From NCBI GenBank assembly GCA_945906305.1, contig CAMDQT010000008.1:55945-119944 (forward strand): a DNA stretch of 64,000 nt, read 5' to 3'. A program made the translations under genes and the position numbers. Source of the stretch: Ferrithrix thermotolerans DSM 19514 (GTDB lineage Bacteria > Actinomycetota > Acidimicrobiia > Acidimicrobiales > CAIXPF01). How positions within the stretch are numbered: position 1 is the stretch's first letter; every line of letters begins with the position of its first letter. Positions 8,691 through 17,322 of the stretch are shown here, piece after piece. Under the pieces are notes generated by a model. The model ran no database searches. It saw nothing but the letters and a program-made list of their open reading frames with translations, and was not told where the DNA came from.

Positions 8691-9452
8691 ATGAGCGTGC
8701 CCACCCTGAACATCGACGGCCAGGTCGCCACTATCGAGCTGCAGCGCCCCGACAAGCGCAACCGCATCGAGCCTGATGATCTGGTCGAACTGCTGTCGCT
8801 GTTCGACCAGATCATCGCTGCAGATGACGTGCGGGTAGTAGTCCTTGCGGCGCGCGGTCCCTCATTCTGTGCCGGGTTCCACCTCGGTGCACTCAGCGAG
8901 GGCACCCGCTCGCCGGTGTCTTTCGGGGACATGTGCGACCGATTGGCCCGGCTGCCCATGCCCACTATCGCCCAGATCGAGGGCAATATCCATGGTGGCG
9001 GGACCGACCTCGCCCTGTCTTGCGATTTCCGCATCGCCGCGGAGCACATCCATCTGCTGATGCCCGCCGCCCGTTTGGGACTGCAGTACTACGGGTCGGG
9101 CCTGCAACGCTTCGTTGCCGCCATTGGTGCCTCGGCCACCAAAAAGCTCTTCCTCACGGCCTTGCCGGCGGACAGCGCAACCTTGCAGCGCGTCGGGTAT
9201 CTCGACGAGGTAGTGGCCGACGAACTCGTTCGCACCCGGGTCCAGGAACTCGTCGCGGCCGTCTGCCTGCTCGGTCCCGAAGCGGTGTCGCGCACCAAGG
9301 CCGCCATCGACGGCTTCGCCGTGGGCACCATGGACATGGCCGCGGTGGATGAATCGTCGCGGGCCTCAATGCGCTCGGCAGAGCACCGCGAGGGCCTGCG
9401 GGCCTTGGCCGAAAAACGTCCGCCGGTGTTCTCGCCGTCCACGATGCGCTGA
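8691..9452 (+). CDS. Enoyl-CoA hydratase/isomerase family protein
   Basis: 253 residues, crotonase family. N-terminal LQRPDKRNRIEPDDL, the oxyanion-hole loop GPSFCAGFHLGAL, and the second loop EGNIHGGGTDLALSCDFRI are clear. The usual Glu in GGGxELA is an Asp-Leu (GGGTDLA), and MPAARLGLQY replaces the FPEVxLG motif, so neither hydratase Glu is in the standard place. It may therefore be an isomerase, hydrolase or other crotonase. It follows the acyl-CoA dehydrogenase closely and precedes a flavin monooxygenase, which suggests a catabolic operon for a non-standard acyl chain. Confidence 0.85.
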   Translation: MSVPTLNIDGQVATIELQRPDKRNRIEPDDLVELLSLFDQIIAADDVRVVVLAARGPSFCAGFHLGALSEGTRSPVSFGDMCDRLARLPMPTIAQIEGNIHGGGTDLALSCDFRIAAEHIHLLMPAARLGLQYYGSGLQRFVAAIGASATKKLFLTALPADSATLQRVGYLDEVVADELVRTRVQELVAAVCLLGPEAVSRTKAAIDGFAVGTMDMAAVDESSRASMRSAEHREGLRALAEKRPPVFSPSTMR

Positions 9453-9495
9453 TCCGCGACAGCATCGGCCAGTCCCGCCGTGCCATGCTCACGCT

Positions 9496-10884
9496 ATGGC
9501 CGCCACCGCACCAAAGCGACTGTCGCTCAACGCGTTCTCCATGAACTGCGTGTCGCACATAAATCAGGGTCTTTGGGTTCGTGCGGACACTCGCAACACC
9601 GAGTACCACAGCCTGTCTCCCTGGATGGAGTTGGCGAAGATACTCGAGGCCGGTTGTTTCGACGCTCTCTTCCTCGCCGACGTGGTCGGCCTGTATGACG
9701 CCTACCGCGGTGGCCCGGAGGTGTCCATCCGCGAGGGGATGCAGGTGCCGGTCAACGACCCGATGCTGCTCATCCCCGCCATGGCCACGGTGACCGAACA
9801 CCTCGGTTTCGCCTTCACGTCCTCGATCCTGCAGACCCACCCCTTCACCTTTGCCCGCCAGATATCGACCCTTGACCACCTCACTAATGGGCGGGTGGGC
9901 TGGAACATCGTCACCTCGTATTTGCCTAACGCCGCCGCCAGCCTCGGCCTCAAGGACCTACCCGAGCATGACGCCCGCTACGACATGGCCGATGAGTACC
10001 TCGAGGTCCTCTACAAGCTGTGGGAGGCCTCCTGGCAGGACGACGCGGTGCGTGCGGACAAGGTGAACCGCGTCTACGCCGATCCGACCAAGGTCCACCG
10101 TATCGACCATGTCGGCCGGTATTACGACGTGGCCGGCCCGCACCTGTGCGAGCCATCCCCGCAACGAACCCCCTTGTTGTTCCAGGCCGGATCCTCGCCC
10201 CGGGGTAGGGAGTTCGCGGCCCGCCATGCCGAGTGCGCCTTCGTGCTGTCCAGCCGCCGCCAACTCGCCTCCGGTAAGGGCGTGGTGGCCGACATCCGCA
10301 GCCGGGCGGTGCGTTACGGCCGCAACCCCGACGACATCCGCTTCTATCAAGGGCTTTCGCCGGTGGTTGGCGGGACCGAGGCCGAGGCCAAAGCCAAGGG
10401 CGCGGAGTACCTCGATCAGCTCAGTACCGAGGCCGCATTGGCCCACCTGTCGGGCTCGGTCGGGGTCGATCTCGGGGCCATCGACCCGGATCGGCCCTTG
10501 GAGAGCTTCGACGGCAACGGCATGATCAGCCTGGTCCGCAACCTGCTCGACAGCGCTCCGCCCGGCACGAGGACCTTCCGTGATCTGGCCAAATCGAACA
10601 TGGCCGGCCAGTTCGTGGTTGGCACCCCCGAACAGCTGGCGGACACGCTGGCCGAGTTCGGTTCGCTGGGCATCGATGGGTTCAACCTGGTCTACGCCAC
10701 GACGCCGGGCACCTTTGTCGATTTCATCGAGGGGGTCGTGCCGGTCCTCCAGCAGCGAGGTCTGGTCCAGACCGCCTACGAGCCTGGCCCGCTGCGCCAG
10801 CGTCTCTTTGGCAACGCGCGGCTGCCCGAGCGCCATCGGGCCGGCCAGATCCGCCGCGAGGCAGCGGAACGGCGCGCCGGGTAG
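9496..10884 (+). CDS. NtaA/SnaA/DszA-family FMN-dependent monooxygenase
   Basis: 462 residues from ATG 9496. Bacterial-luciferase-like TIM barrel of the nitrilotriacetate/dibenzothiophene-sulfone monooxygenase group: ARQISTLDHLTNGRVGWNIVTS, TPLLFQAGSSPRGREFAARHAE and FVVGTPEQLADTLAEF are diagnostic. These enzymes use FMNH2 from a separate reductase and O2 to cleave C-N or C-S bonds or hydroxylate. No flavin reductase is adjacent. The preceding gene ends 43 bases upstream, so it may belong to the same transcript; the true substrate cannot be inferred. Confidence 0.9.
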   Translation: MAATAPKRLSLNAFSMNCVSHINQGLWVRADTRNTEYHSLSPWMELAKILEAGCFDALFLADVVGLYDAYRGGPEVSIREGMQVPVNDPMLLIPAMATVTEHLGFAFTSSILQTHPFTFARQISTLDHLTNGRVGWNIVTSYLPNAAASLGLKDLPEHDARYDMADEYLEVLYKLWEASWQDDAVRADKVNRVYADPTKVHRIDHVGRYYDVAGPHLCEPSPQRTPLLFQAGSSPRGREFAARHAECAFVLSSRRQLASGKGVVADIRSRAVRYGRNPDDIRFYQGLSPVVGGTEAEAKAKGAEYLDQLSTEAALAHLSGSVGVDLGAIDPDRPLESFDGNGMISLVRNLLDSAPPGTRTFRDLAKSNMAGQFVVGTPEQLADTLAEFGSLGIDGFNLVYATTPGTFVDFIEGVVPVLQQRGLVQTAYEPGPLRQRLFGNARLPERHRAGQIRREAAERRAG

Positions 10885-10984
10885 TCGCTCCGAGGCCGCT
10901 GATCGCGCCGGTGCGGGCCAATGACTGTCGAGTCCTGACACGGCACAATGTGTCGTTGGTCACCAAATCGGCGACAATGGTCCC

Positions 10985-13354
10985 ATGGGAGCATTGCAAG
11001 GAATTCGGGTCCTCGAGCTCGCGGGTGGAGTCGGAGTTGCCTACGCCGCCAAGCTGCTGGCGGACCTTGGGGCCGACGTCATCCGAGTTGAGCACGAAGG
11101 TGACCTCGTGCGGGCTCGGCCGTTTGGAGTCCACCGCTGGCTGAACACCAACAAGCGATCGGTGACCAGCCGCGGCAGTCTGCTCGCCGAGACCGACCTA
11201 TTACTGCATGACCTCACCGCTACTGCGGCGGCCGCGGCGGGGCTGGACCCGTCCGCCTTGGCGGCCGCACACCCGAGGCTGGTGGTTGGCGCTATCACCC
11301 CCTACGGCGCAACCGGTCCCTGGGCCGAGTACGCCGCGACGGAACTCAACGTGATCCACGCCAGCAGCTGGGGCTATCTGTCTCCAGCCGCGGCGACCGA
11401 TTCTGAGCGGCCGCCACTGAAGGCACCCGGTCATCACGCCGCCATCATGACCGCCACTGTCGGCGCCACTGCGTGTTTGGCCGCGGTGGACCGAGCAGCT
11501 CGGACGGGCCAGGGCGAATATGTCGACTTCTCGATGTTTGCCGCGGGGGCCCGAATGACGGAGACCGCACCGGCGGCAGTGGCGTTCTTGGGGGCTGACG
11601 CCTCCCGCCTCGGTACCCGTACCGTGGTCCCGTGGTCGATCTATCGCTGCAAAGACGGCTTGATCCAGTTCATCTGCGTTGAACAGGCGCAGTGGGAGGC
11701 GCTCGTCGAGCTGATGGGTAACCCCGACTGGGCGGCACTCGAGGTGTTCGCCACCAACGGCGACCGCCGCGAGAACTCCGACCTCGTCGAGTTGTACGTG
11801 TCGGAGTGGATGGCGGACCAGACGGTGACCGATCTGTACACCCGGGGCCAGGCGGCCCGAATCTGTCTCGCTCCGGTGTACACGATGGAACAGTTGGCCC
11901 ACGACGAGCACTTCGCGGCGCGGGGCTTTTTCGTGACCGACCCCGACGGGACGAAAATGCCCTCGAGCGGGTACAAGCTCGACAAACCGTGGTGGGCGCT
12001 ACGCACCGCTGCCCCCGCAGCCGGTGTGCACGACGGGCAAGGCTGGAAGGCCCGGCCCGCTGACCGCCCGGCGCCCGCTGCGCCGGCCCGAGCGGGCAGC
12101 GTCGCTCCCGCCCGGCCGCTGGAGGGCGTGCGGGTGTGCGACTTCACGTGGATCTGGGCTGGTCCGTACTGCACGCAGCTTCTGGCCCATCTTGGCGCCG
12201 ATGTCGTCCGGCTCGAATCGGTCGATCATCTCTGCGTGTTTCGGCGCCTGCCCTTCAATCCGCCCGAGATGGCGTTGACGCCGGACTCCAACGGTCTGTT
12301 CCAGCTGTACAGCTCCGACAAGCGCAGTCTCGGTATCGATCTGCGCCAGGCCGAGGCCCGGGCCGTGGTCGAACGGATGGTGGCCCGTAGCGATGTGGTG
12401 GTGGAGAACTTCGCCGTCGGCACCCTGGCCAACCTCGGCTACGGCTTGCAGGAGCTACGCGCCATCAATCCCAACGTCATCGTGGTGTCCTTGAGCGGTT
12501 TCGGACAGACCGGCCCGAATGCCGGCTACATGGCCTACGGGCCCTCTGGAGGCGCCACCGCGGGCCTATACGCCGCTAACGGTTACGAGGACGGGCTGGG
12601 GGCAGAGACCGGAGTGGCTATCGGCGATCCCGGCACCGGACTCACCGCGGCATGGGCCACCGTTGCGGCACTGGTGGGACGCCGGTTGACCGGTGAGACG
12701 TCGCGGGTCGACGTCGGTATGGTCGAGGCCATCGCCGCCACCGTTGGCGAGCTGTGGATGCAATACCTCGACCAAGGGGTGTCGCCGGGCCCCATCGGAA
12801 ACCGCGACCCGCAGTGGGCCCCTCATGGGGCGTACGCCACCGGCGCCGACGAGTGGATCACCATCGCCTGCACCGCGGATTCGCAGTGGCAGGCGTTGGC
12901 TGAACTCGGCGGAGCCCAGGACGCACGGTTCACCGACCAGCGCTTCGTCCACGAGGCCAGCCGGAAGCAACACGAGACCGACCTCGATGAGTTGATGTCG
13001 AGTTGGGTTCGGGGCCAGGACCGCTGGGAACTCACTCGGCGCTTGCAGTCCGTCGGGGTGGCGGCCGTGCCGTCGATCTCACCCAAGGAGCTGTGGGAGG
13101 GCAATGAGCAACTCAGTGCCATCGGCATGCTCGAGCAGCCCGATCATCCCGTCACCGGCCGCCGTACTGTGCCCGGCATTCCCTGGCGCATGGTCAACGG
13201 ACCCAACGGACACCGCCGGCCTGCCCCCATGCTCGGCCAGCACACCGATGAAGTGTTGGTTGAGTTGGGATTTACCGCCGAGGAGATCGATGCTCTAAAA
13301 GCGGCCGGGGCAGTACAGGCAGCCGCGGTTATCACCCGATCAGCATCTCGATGA
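10985..13354 (+). CDS. Fused two-domain family III CoA-transferase (CaiB/BaiF)
   Basis: 789 residues, two CaiB/BaiF domains in one chain (about 1-355 and 380-770), joined by a Pro/Ala linker. Single family III enzymes are about 400 residues and form interlocked dimers. Both halves begin with the family start (LQGIRVLELAGGVGVAYAAKLLADLGADVIRVE and LEGVRVCDFTWIWAGPYCTQ). The second half has GVAIGDPGTGL, in which the Asp matches the catalytic Asp of formyl-CoA transferase. The equivalent place in the first half reads PPLKAPGHHAA, without Asp. It probably works as a pseudo-heterodimer with one active site, activating a carboxylate for the nearby beta-oxidation enzymes. Confidence 0.9.
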   Translation: MGALQGIRVLELAGGVGVAYAAKLLADLGADVIRVEHEGDLVRARPFGVHRWLNTNKRSVTSRGSLLAETDLLLHDLTATAAAAAGLDPSALAAAHPRLVVGAITPYGATGPWAEYAATELNVIHASSWGYLSPAAATDSERPPLKAPGHHAAIMTATVGATACLAAVDRAARTGQGEYVDFSMFAAGARMTETAPAAVAFLGADASRLGTRTVVPWSIYRCKDGLIQFICVEQAQWEALVELMGNPDWAALEVFATNGDRRENSDLVELYVSEWMADQTVTDLYTRGQAARICLAPVYTMEQLAHDEHFAARGFFVTDPDGTKMPSSGYKLDKPWWALRTAAPAAGVHDGQGWKARPADRPAPAAPARAGSVAPARPLEGVRVCDFTWIWAGPYCTQLLAHLGADVVRLESVDHLCVFRRLPFNPPEMALTPDSNGLFQLYSSDKRSLGIDLRQAEARAVVERMVARSDVVVENFAVGTLANLGYGLQELRAINPNVIVVSLSGFGQTGPNAGYMAYGPSGGATAGLYAANGYEDGLGAETGVAIGDPGTGLTAAWATVAALVGRRLTGETSRVDVGMVEAIAATVGELWMQYLDQGVSPGPIGNRDPQWAPHGAYATGADEWITIACTADSQWQALAELGGAQDARFTDQRFVHEASRKQHETDLDELMSSWVRGQDRWELTRRLQSVGVAAVPSISPKELWEGNEQLSAIGMLEQPDHPVTGRRTVPGIPWRMVNGPNGHRRPAPMLGQHTDEVLVELGFTAEEIDALKAAGAVQAAAVITRSASR

Positions 13355-13511
13355 TGTCGCCACGCTACCGAAGCGGCGGCCAGGCGGTACACGCCGCGCG
13401 CCCGCTCCCGATCTGGACAGAAGCAAAGGGCTCGATCGGCCCGACGAGGGTGATATCGACCGCGACTTTGATGCCGAATTTTCCGGTTCATCGGCTGTAG
13501 GGTCCTGCGCC
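13355..13511. other. Intergenic, 157 bases
   Basis: Short spacer between the CoA-transferase and the LivHM permease. No ORF, strong hairpin or repeat is visible; a promoter for the permease could lie here but no convincing -35/-10 pair was found. Confidence 0.5.
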
Positions 13512-15620
13512 ATGCTTGGATTGTTGTTTGGTCAACGTCTGATCGATGGATTGTCCAATGGGGCGCTGTACGGATCGTTGGCGCTGGCGATCACGTTGGT
13601 ATTTCGCTCCAACGGTCGGGTCAACCTGGCCCAGGGCGAACTCGCCACGGTCGGCACCTACCTATCCTTGGTTCTGGCCACTCCGGCCAGCGCCGCAGTG
13701 GCCGGCACGGCATTCGCGGCGCGCTGGCTGCCCGGCACGCCGTGGCCGCGATGGCTGGCCATACCGGTGGCGATGGTTGTTTCGGCCGGGGTCGCCGCGC
13801 TGCTCGAACGCTACGTTCTGCGCCGCGCGCCCGAACGGGACGAGCGCGCCGCGTTGAGCCTTGCGGTGGGACTGTTGCTGTTGCTCAATGCGGGCGCGAC
13901 GCAGATTTTCGGCTCCGGCGGCAAGGCGTACAAGTCGCCGTTTCCGAATGCTCCAGAGGACCAATGGCACCTGCTCGGCGTGCGCTTGCGATACACCACG
14001 GTCGGGACGTGGCTGACCCTTATCGTGGTGCTTGGTCTGTTGCATCTGTTTCTGTTGCGCAGCCGGTTCGGATTGGCGTTCCGAGCGGTATCGTCCAGCC
14101 GGACCAACAGCGCGCTGTGTGGTATCCGCGTCGGCCGCACCCTGAGTGGGGCCTGGGCGCTGGCGGCGGCGCTGGGCACCTTGGTGGGTTGTCTGGCCGC
14201 GAATCGTTTGGTGCTGTCGCCGTCGATGATGACCAAACTGCTGGTCTTTTCGCTGGTGGCCGCCACCATCGGGGGCCTTTCGAGTCCCGGTGGGGCGCTC
14301 GTTGGGGGAGTGATTGTCGGGGTTGGCCAGAGCCTGGTGGGTGGGTACGTTCCACTGGTGGACGGGGTATTGGCCTTCCCGTTACTGGTGCTGGCGATGG
14401 TGGTGATGCTCTACGTGCGCCCGGGCGGCCTGTTCGGGTCGGCGGGCATGCGGGCGCAGCGAACCGATACCGACCATGCTGCGGTCAGCGACGCGTCCGC
14501 GGGCGATCTCGAAATGGCTTCCCGCTGGGTGCTGGTGCGTCACAGCCGCCCATGGTGGCTAGCTCGGGTCGTCCTTGGGGCAACGGCGTTGTTGCTGGCG
14601 GTGGTGCCGGTGTTCGTGCTTCCTTTCGTCGAAGCCCGAATGATGACCGAGGTGGTGGCCACCACCATCGCTCTGTGGGGTCTGGGCTTCTTGGTGGGCG
14701 ACGGTGGTCGGATCTCCTTTGCCAATGCGACCTTCATGGGCGTCGGTGCGTACACCATGGCCATCATGGCCGCCCGCTACGGGATCCACCCGTTCTTCGG
14801 CGTGGCCATAGCGGCGGTGGTCGGGTTCGTGGCTGGTGGCGTGTTGTCGGTGCCGGCGTTGCGGATCAGGGGCCAGTACCTGGCCATGGTGACCTTCTGT
14901 CTGGCGGTGATCTTCCCGTCGCTGCTGAACCGATTCAAGTGGTACACCGGCGGCGAGTTCGGACCGCCGCCGACCCAGATGCCGCTCGGTCCGACGTGGC
15001 TGGGCTTGCATCGCGACCGACCGTTCGAATGGCTGCACCTGGTTACGGTGGTCGTCGCGCTGCTTCTCGGCTGGATGTTGTCCAACTTGCGGCACGGGCT
15101 CATCGGCCGGGCGGTGCGGGCGAGCGCCCAGAACGAAGCGGCGGCGGCCTCCGTTGGGGTGCACACCACCAAGGTGCGAACGCTGACCTTCGCCTTCTCC
15201 GCCGCACTGGCCTCTGTCGGTGGGGCCTTCGTGGGGCTGCAGACCCAGGCGGTTACCGCGTCGCGCTACGAGGTGATGCGTTCACTTGCCCTGTACGCAC
15301 TGCTGGCGATGTTCGGTGCGGGCTCGTTGCTTGGATCGACCTTGGCCGCGCTGGCCTTCGTTCTGACGCCCTATGCAATCATCGAGTTGGACCTGCCCCT
15401 CGGCGGGCGCGGCGTTCCCCCGGACATGCCTGGCGGGGGTGCCTACCTGGTGTGGGGATTCGCCCTGGTGATCGTCACGATCGTCGCTCCACAAGGTTTA
15501 GTCCCGGTGTTGCGGCGCAGGTTCGGCCGCGTGATGCGCGTCGTGGATGCTGCGCCCCCCCTCCCCACGGCAGGTGCGAGGCTGCCGGGGGAAGCATCGG
15601 CCCGCGTGTCTGAGGGCTAA
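13512..15620 (+). CDS. Fused LivH-LivM branched-chain amino acid-type ABC permease
   Basis: 702 residues joining two permeases that are usually separate. Residues 1-310 are LivH-like (GLSNGALYGSLALAITLVFRSNG, VNLAQGELATVG, LSSPGGALVGGVIVGV); residues about 345-680 are LivM-like (GGRISFANATFMGVGAYTMA, PALRIRGQYLAMVTF, RAVRASAQNEAAAASVGV). Around 16 membrane segments are expected. The family imports branched-chain amino acids, amides or short acids. No LivG/LivF ATPase or binding protein lies nearby, so partners must be elsewhere. Neighbouring CoA-ester genes suggest the substrate may be a carboxylic acid; this is inference. The stop overlaps the convergent znuC stop. Confidence 0.92.
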   Translation: MLGLLFGQRLIDGLSNGALYGSLALAITLVFRSNGRVNLAQGELATVGTYLSLVLATPASAAVAGTAFAARWLPGTPWPRWLAIPVAMVVSAGVAALLERYVLRRAPERDERAALSLAVGLLLLLNAGATQIFGSGGKAYKSPFPNAPEDQWHLLGVRLRYTTVGTWLTLIVVLGLLHLFLLRSRFGLAFRAVSSSRTNSALCGIRVGRTLSGAWALAAALGTLVGCLAANRLVLSPSMMTKLLVFSLVAATIGGLSSPGGALVGGVIVGVGQSLVGGYVPLVDGVLAFPLLVLAMVVMLYVRPGGLFGSAGMRAQRTDTDHAAVSDASAGDLEMASRWVLVRHSRPWWLARVVLGATALLLAVVPVFVLPFVEARMMTEVVATTIALWGLGFLVGDGGRISFANATFMGVGAYTMAIMAARYGIHPFFGVAIAAVVGFVAGGVLSVPALRIRGQYLAMVTFCLAVIFPSLLNRFKWYTGGEFGPPPTQMPLGPTWLGLHRDRPFEWLHLVTVVVALLLGWMLSNLRHGLIGRAVRASAQNEAAAASVGVHTTKVRTLTFAFSAALASVGGAFVGLQTQAVTASRYEVMRSLALYALLAMFGAGSLLGSTLAALAFVLTPYAIIELDLPLGGRGVPPDMPGGGAYLVWGFALVIVTIVAPQGLVPVLRRRFGRVMRVVDAAPPLPTAGARLPGEASARVSEG

Positions 15621-16456
15621 GCGGGGCGATGGGTGCCTGCCGCGTGGTCGTGACCGTGATCATCGCCAGTGCGTAGCAAACCCCCATCCACGCTTCGCAG
15701 CACCATGCCGAAGGTTTCCAGCAGGTTGTCGGGCATGAGGACGGCTACTGCCGCTCCGTAGGCGACCACCCGTTGGGCCAGCAACATCACCTGGTCGGCC
15801 CGAGCGGCCTCAGCGATGTCGTGGGTGGCGACCACGACTGCGGCGCCGCGGGCGGTCTCATCGGCAACGGCCTGCTCGTAGCGTTCGTGGCCGGGGGCAT
15901 CAAGGCCGGCGGTCGGCTCGTCGAGCAGCAGCAAATCGGCTTCGGCCGCGAGCACCTGCGCCAGGTAGACCCGTTGGCGCTGCCCGCCCGACAGCGACCG
16001 CAGCGACATGTCAGCCAGATGGTCGACGTCCATGCGTTGCATGGCTCGCGCCACCGCGTCGTGATCGGCCTGGCGCAAACGGCCCCAAAGACCGTGGCGA
16101 GCGAAGCGACTCATCCGGACCACGTCGCGGGCCCGCAGTGGCAGAGCGCTGCGTTCAAGATGGAATTGGCTGAGGTAGGCCAGGGTCGCGGCTGGGCGGG
16201 CTGGGCGGCGGTGTCGGTGAGGGCCCACCACTCGAGAGAGGACCTCGAGTTGGCCCTCTAGCGGTACGAGGAGGCTGACGAGCGTCTTGAGCAACGTCGT
16301 CTTGCCCGACCCGTTCGAGCCGACAAGGGCGAGTACTTCCCCCGGGGGCAGGCCGATTTCGATGCCGGCGACCAGGCTCACCCCCTGATAGCCAATGGCC
16401 AGGCCGGTTGCGTGCACGGCGAGTCCGCCGGGCGCGGCCGGTTGGGCGGCGTTCAT
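15617..16456 (-). CDS. znuC: Zinc/manganese ABC transporter ATP-binding protein
   Basis: 279 residues. Complete ABC ATPase: Walker A GSNGSGKTT, signature LSGGQRQR, Walker B LLLLDEPTAGLD and the switch His in VVVATHDIAEA. The C-terminal tail is His-rich (DDHGHDHAAGTH), as in several zinc transport ATPases. It overlaps the permease stop by 4 bases (cat/tca at 16453-16456) and forms an operon with the permease and binding protein upstream, so it supplies energy for metal import. Zinc is favoured over manganese because of the Zur-like box before the operon. Confidence 0.88.
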   Translation of the reverse strand: MNAAQPAAPGGLAVHATGLAIGYQGVSLVAGIEIGLPPGEVLALVGSNGSGKTTLLKTLVSLLVPLEGQLEVLSRVVGPHRHRRPARPAATLAYLSQFHLERSALPLRARDVVRMSRFARHGLWGRLRQADHDAVARAMQRMDVDHLADMSLRSLSGGQRQRVYLAQVLAAEADLLLLDEPTAGLDAPGHERYEQAVADETARGAAVVVATHDIAEAARADQVMLLAQRVVAYGAAVAVLMPDNLLETFGMVLRSVDGGLLRTGDDHGHDHAAGTHRPA

Positions 16457-17322
16457 GTCGGCATCACCGTCCTCGGCGTGCCCGCCGAGCGATGGGTATC
16501 GCGCCCGCTGGCGGCCGCGAAGGTGACGAAGAACAGGGCGACCGCCACCAGTACCACGCTGGCCCCGGCAGCGAGATCGAAGTGGTAGCTCGCCAGCAGG
16601 CCGAGGTACACCGACACCGAGCCAATGGCGGCGGCAATGAGCATCATCGAGGAGATGCGGCGGGCCACCAGCGCGCCAGCGCCGGCGGGGGCAAGGAGCA
16701 TGCCGAATACGAGCAGCGTGCCCACGGTCTGGAAGGACACGATCACCGTCGCGGCCACCACGACCAGCATGATGACGTGGTAGCGGGTGGAGGCGAAGCC
16801 GGCCACGTCGGCCTGCTCGGGGTCGACACAGAGCAAAAGGAACGGCCTGGACAACAGCAGGGTCACGGCGACGACGACGACGGTGGCGATGGCCTGCACG
16901 GCAAGATCGGCCTGGCTGATCCCGAGTAGTTCACCGAAAAGGATGCGTACAAGGTCTCCGGTGAACGAATTGGATCGCGACACCATCACCACGCCGAGGG
17001 CGAGCATTCCGACGAACAACAGGCCGATGGCGGTGTCGGCGGACAGCTGCGAGCGACGGGTCAGCAGAGAGACCCCGCCGATCATCGCCGCGGCCCCGAG
17101 GGCCGCCCCCGCCAACCCGGGCATACCGACCAGGACAGCCAAGGCCACTCCGGGAAGCACGCCGTGAGCCAGGGCGTCACCGATGAAGGCCAGCCCGCGT
17201 AGCACCACGAAGGTGCCTACGACGGCGCAGGCCAAGGCCACCGCGACGCCCCCGAAAAGCGCCCTCTGGAGGAATTCGTTGTCGAGGAAGGGCTGCACTA
17301 GCGGACCCATTTGCGTCTCCAT
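16453..17322 (-). CDS. znuB: Zinc/manganese ABC transporter permease
   Basis: 289 residues from ATG 17322 (METQMGPLVQPF); the long upstream extension of the open frame is antisense to znuA coding sequence and was rejected. About eight membrane segments, with the ABC-3 family features GLAFIGDALAHGVLPGVAL and TVGTLLVFGMLLAPAGAGAL. It overlaps the binding-protein stop by one base (TGATG), a sign of translational coupling. It forms the membrane channel with ZnuC. Confidence 0.9.
   Translation of the reverse strand: METQMGPLVQPFLDNEFLQRALFGGVAVALACAVVGTFVVLRGLAFIGDALAHGVLPGVALAVLVGMPGLAGAALGAAAMIGGVSLLTRRSQLSADTAIGLLFVGMLALGVVMVSRSNSFTGDLVRILFGELLGISQADLAVQAIATVVVVAVTLLLSRPFLLLCVDPEQADVAGFASTRYHVIMLVVVAATVIVSFQTVGTLLVFGMLLAPAGAGALVARRISSMMLIAAAIGSVSVYLGLLASYHFDLAAGASVVLVAVALFFVTFAAASGRDTHRSAGTPRTVMPT

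Noticed and set aside
13742..15613. 623-residue second-frame ORF inside the LivHM gene
   Set aside because: Gly/Arg-rich shadow; the LivHM frame has full family motifs across the same bases.
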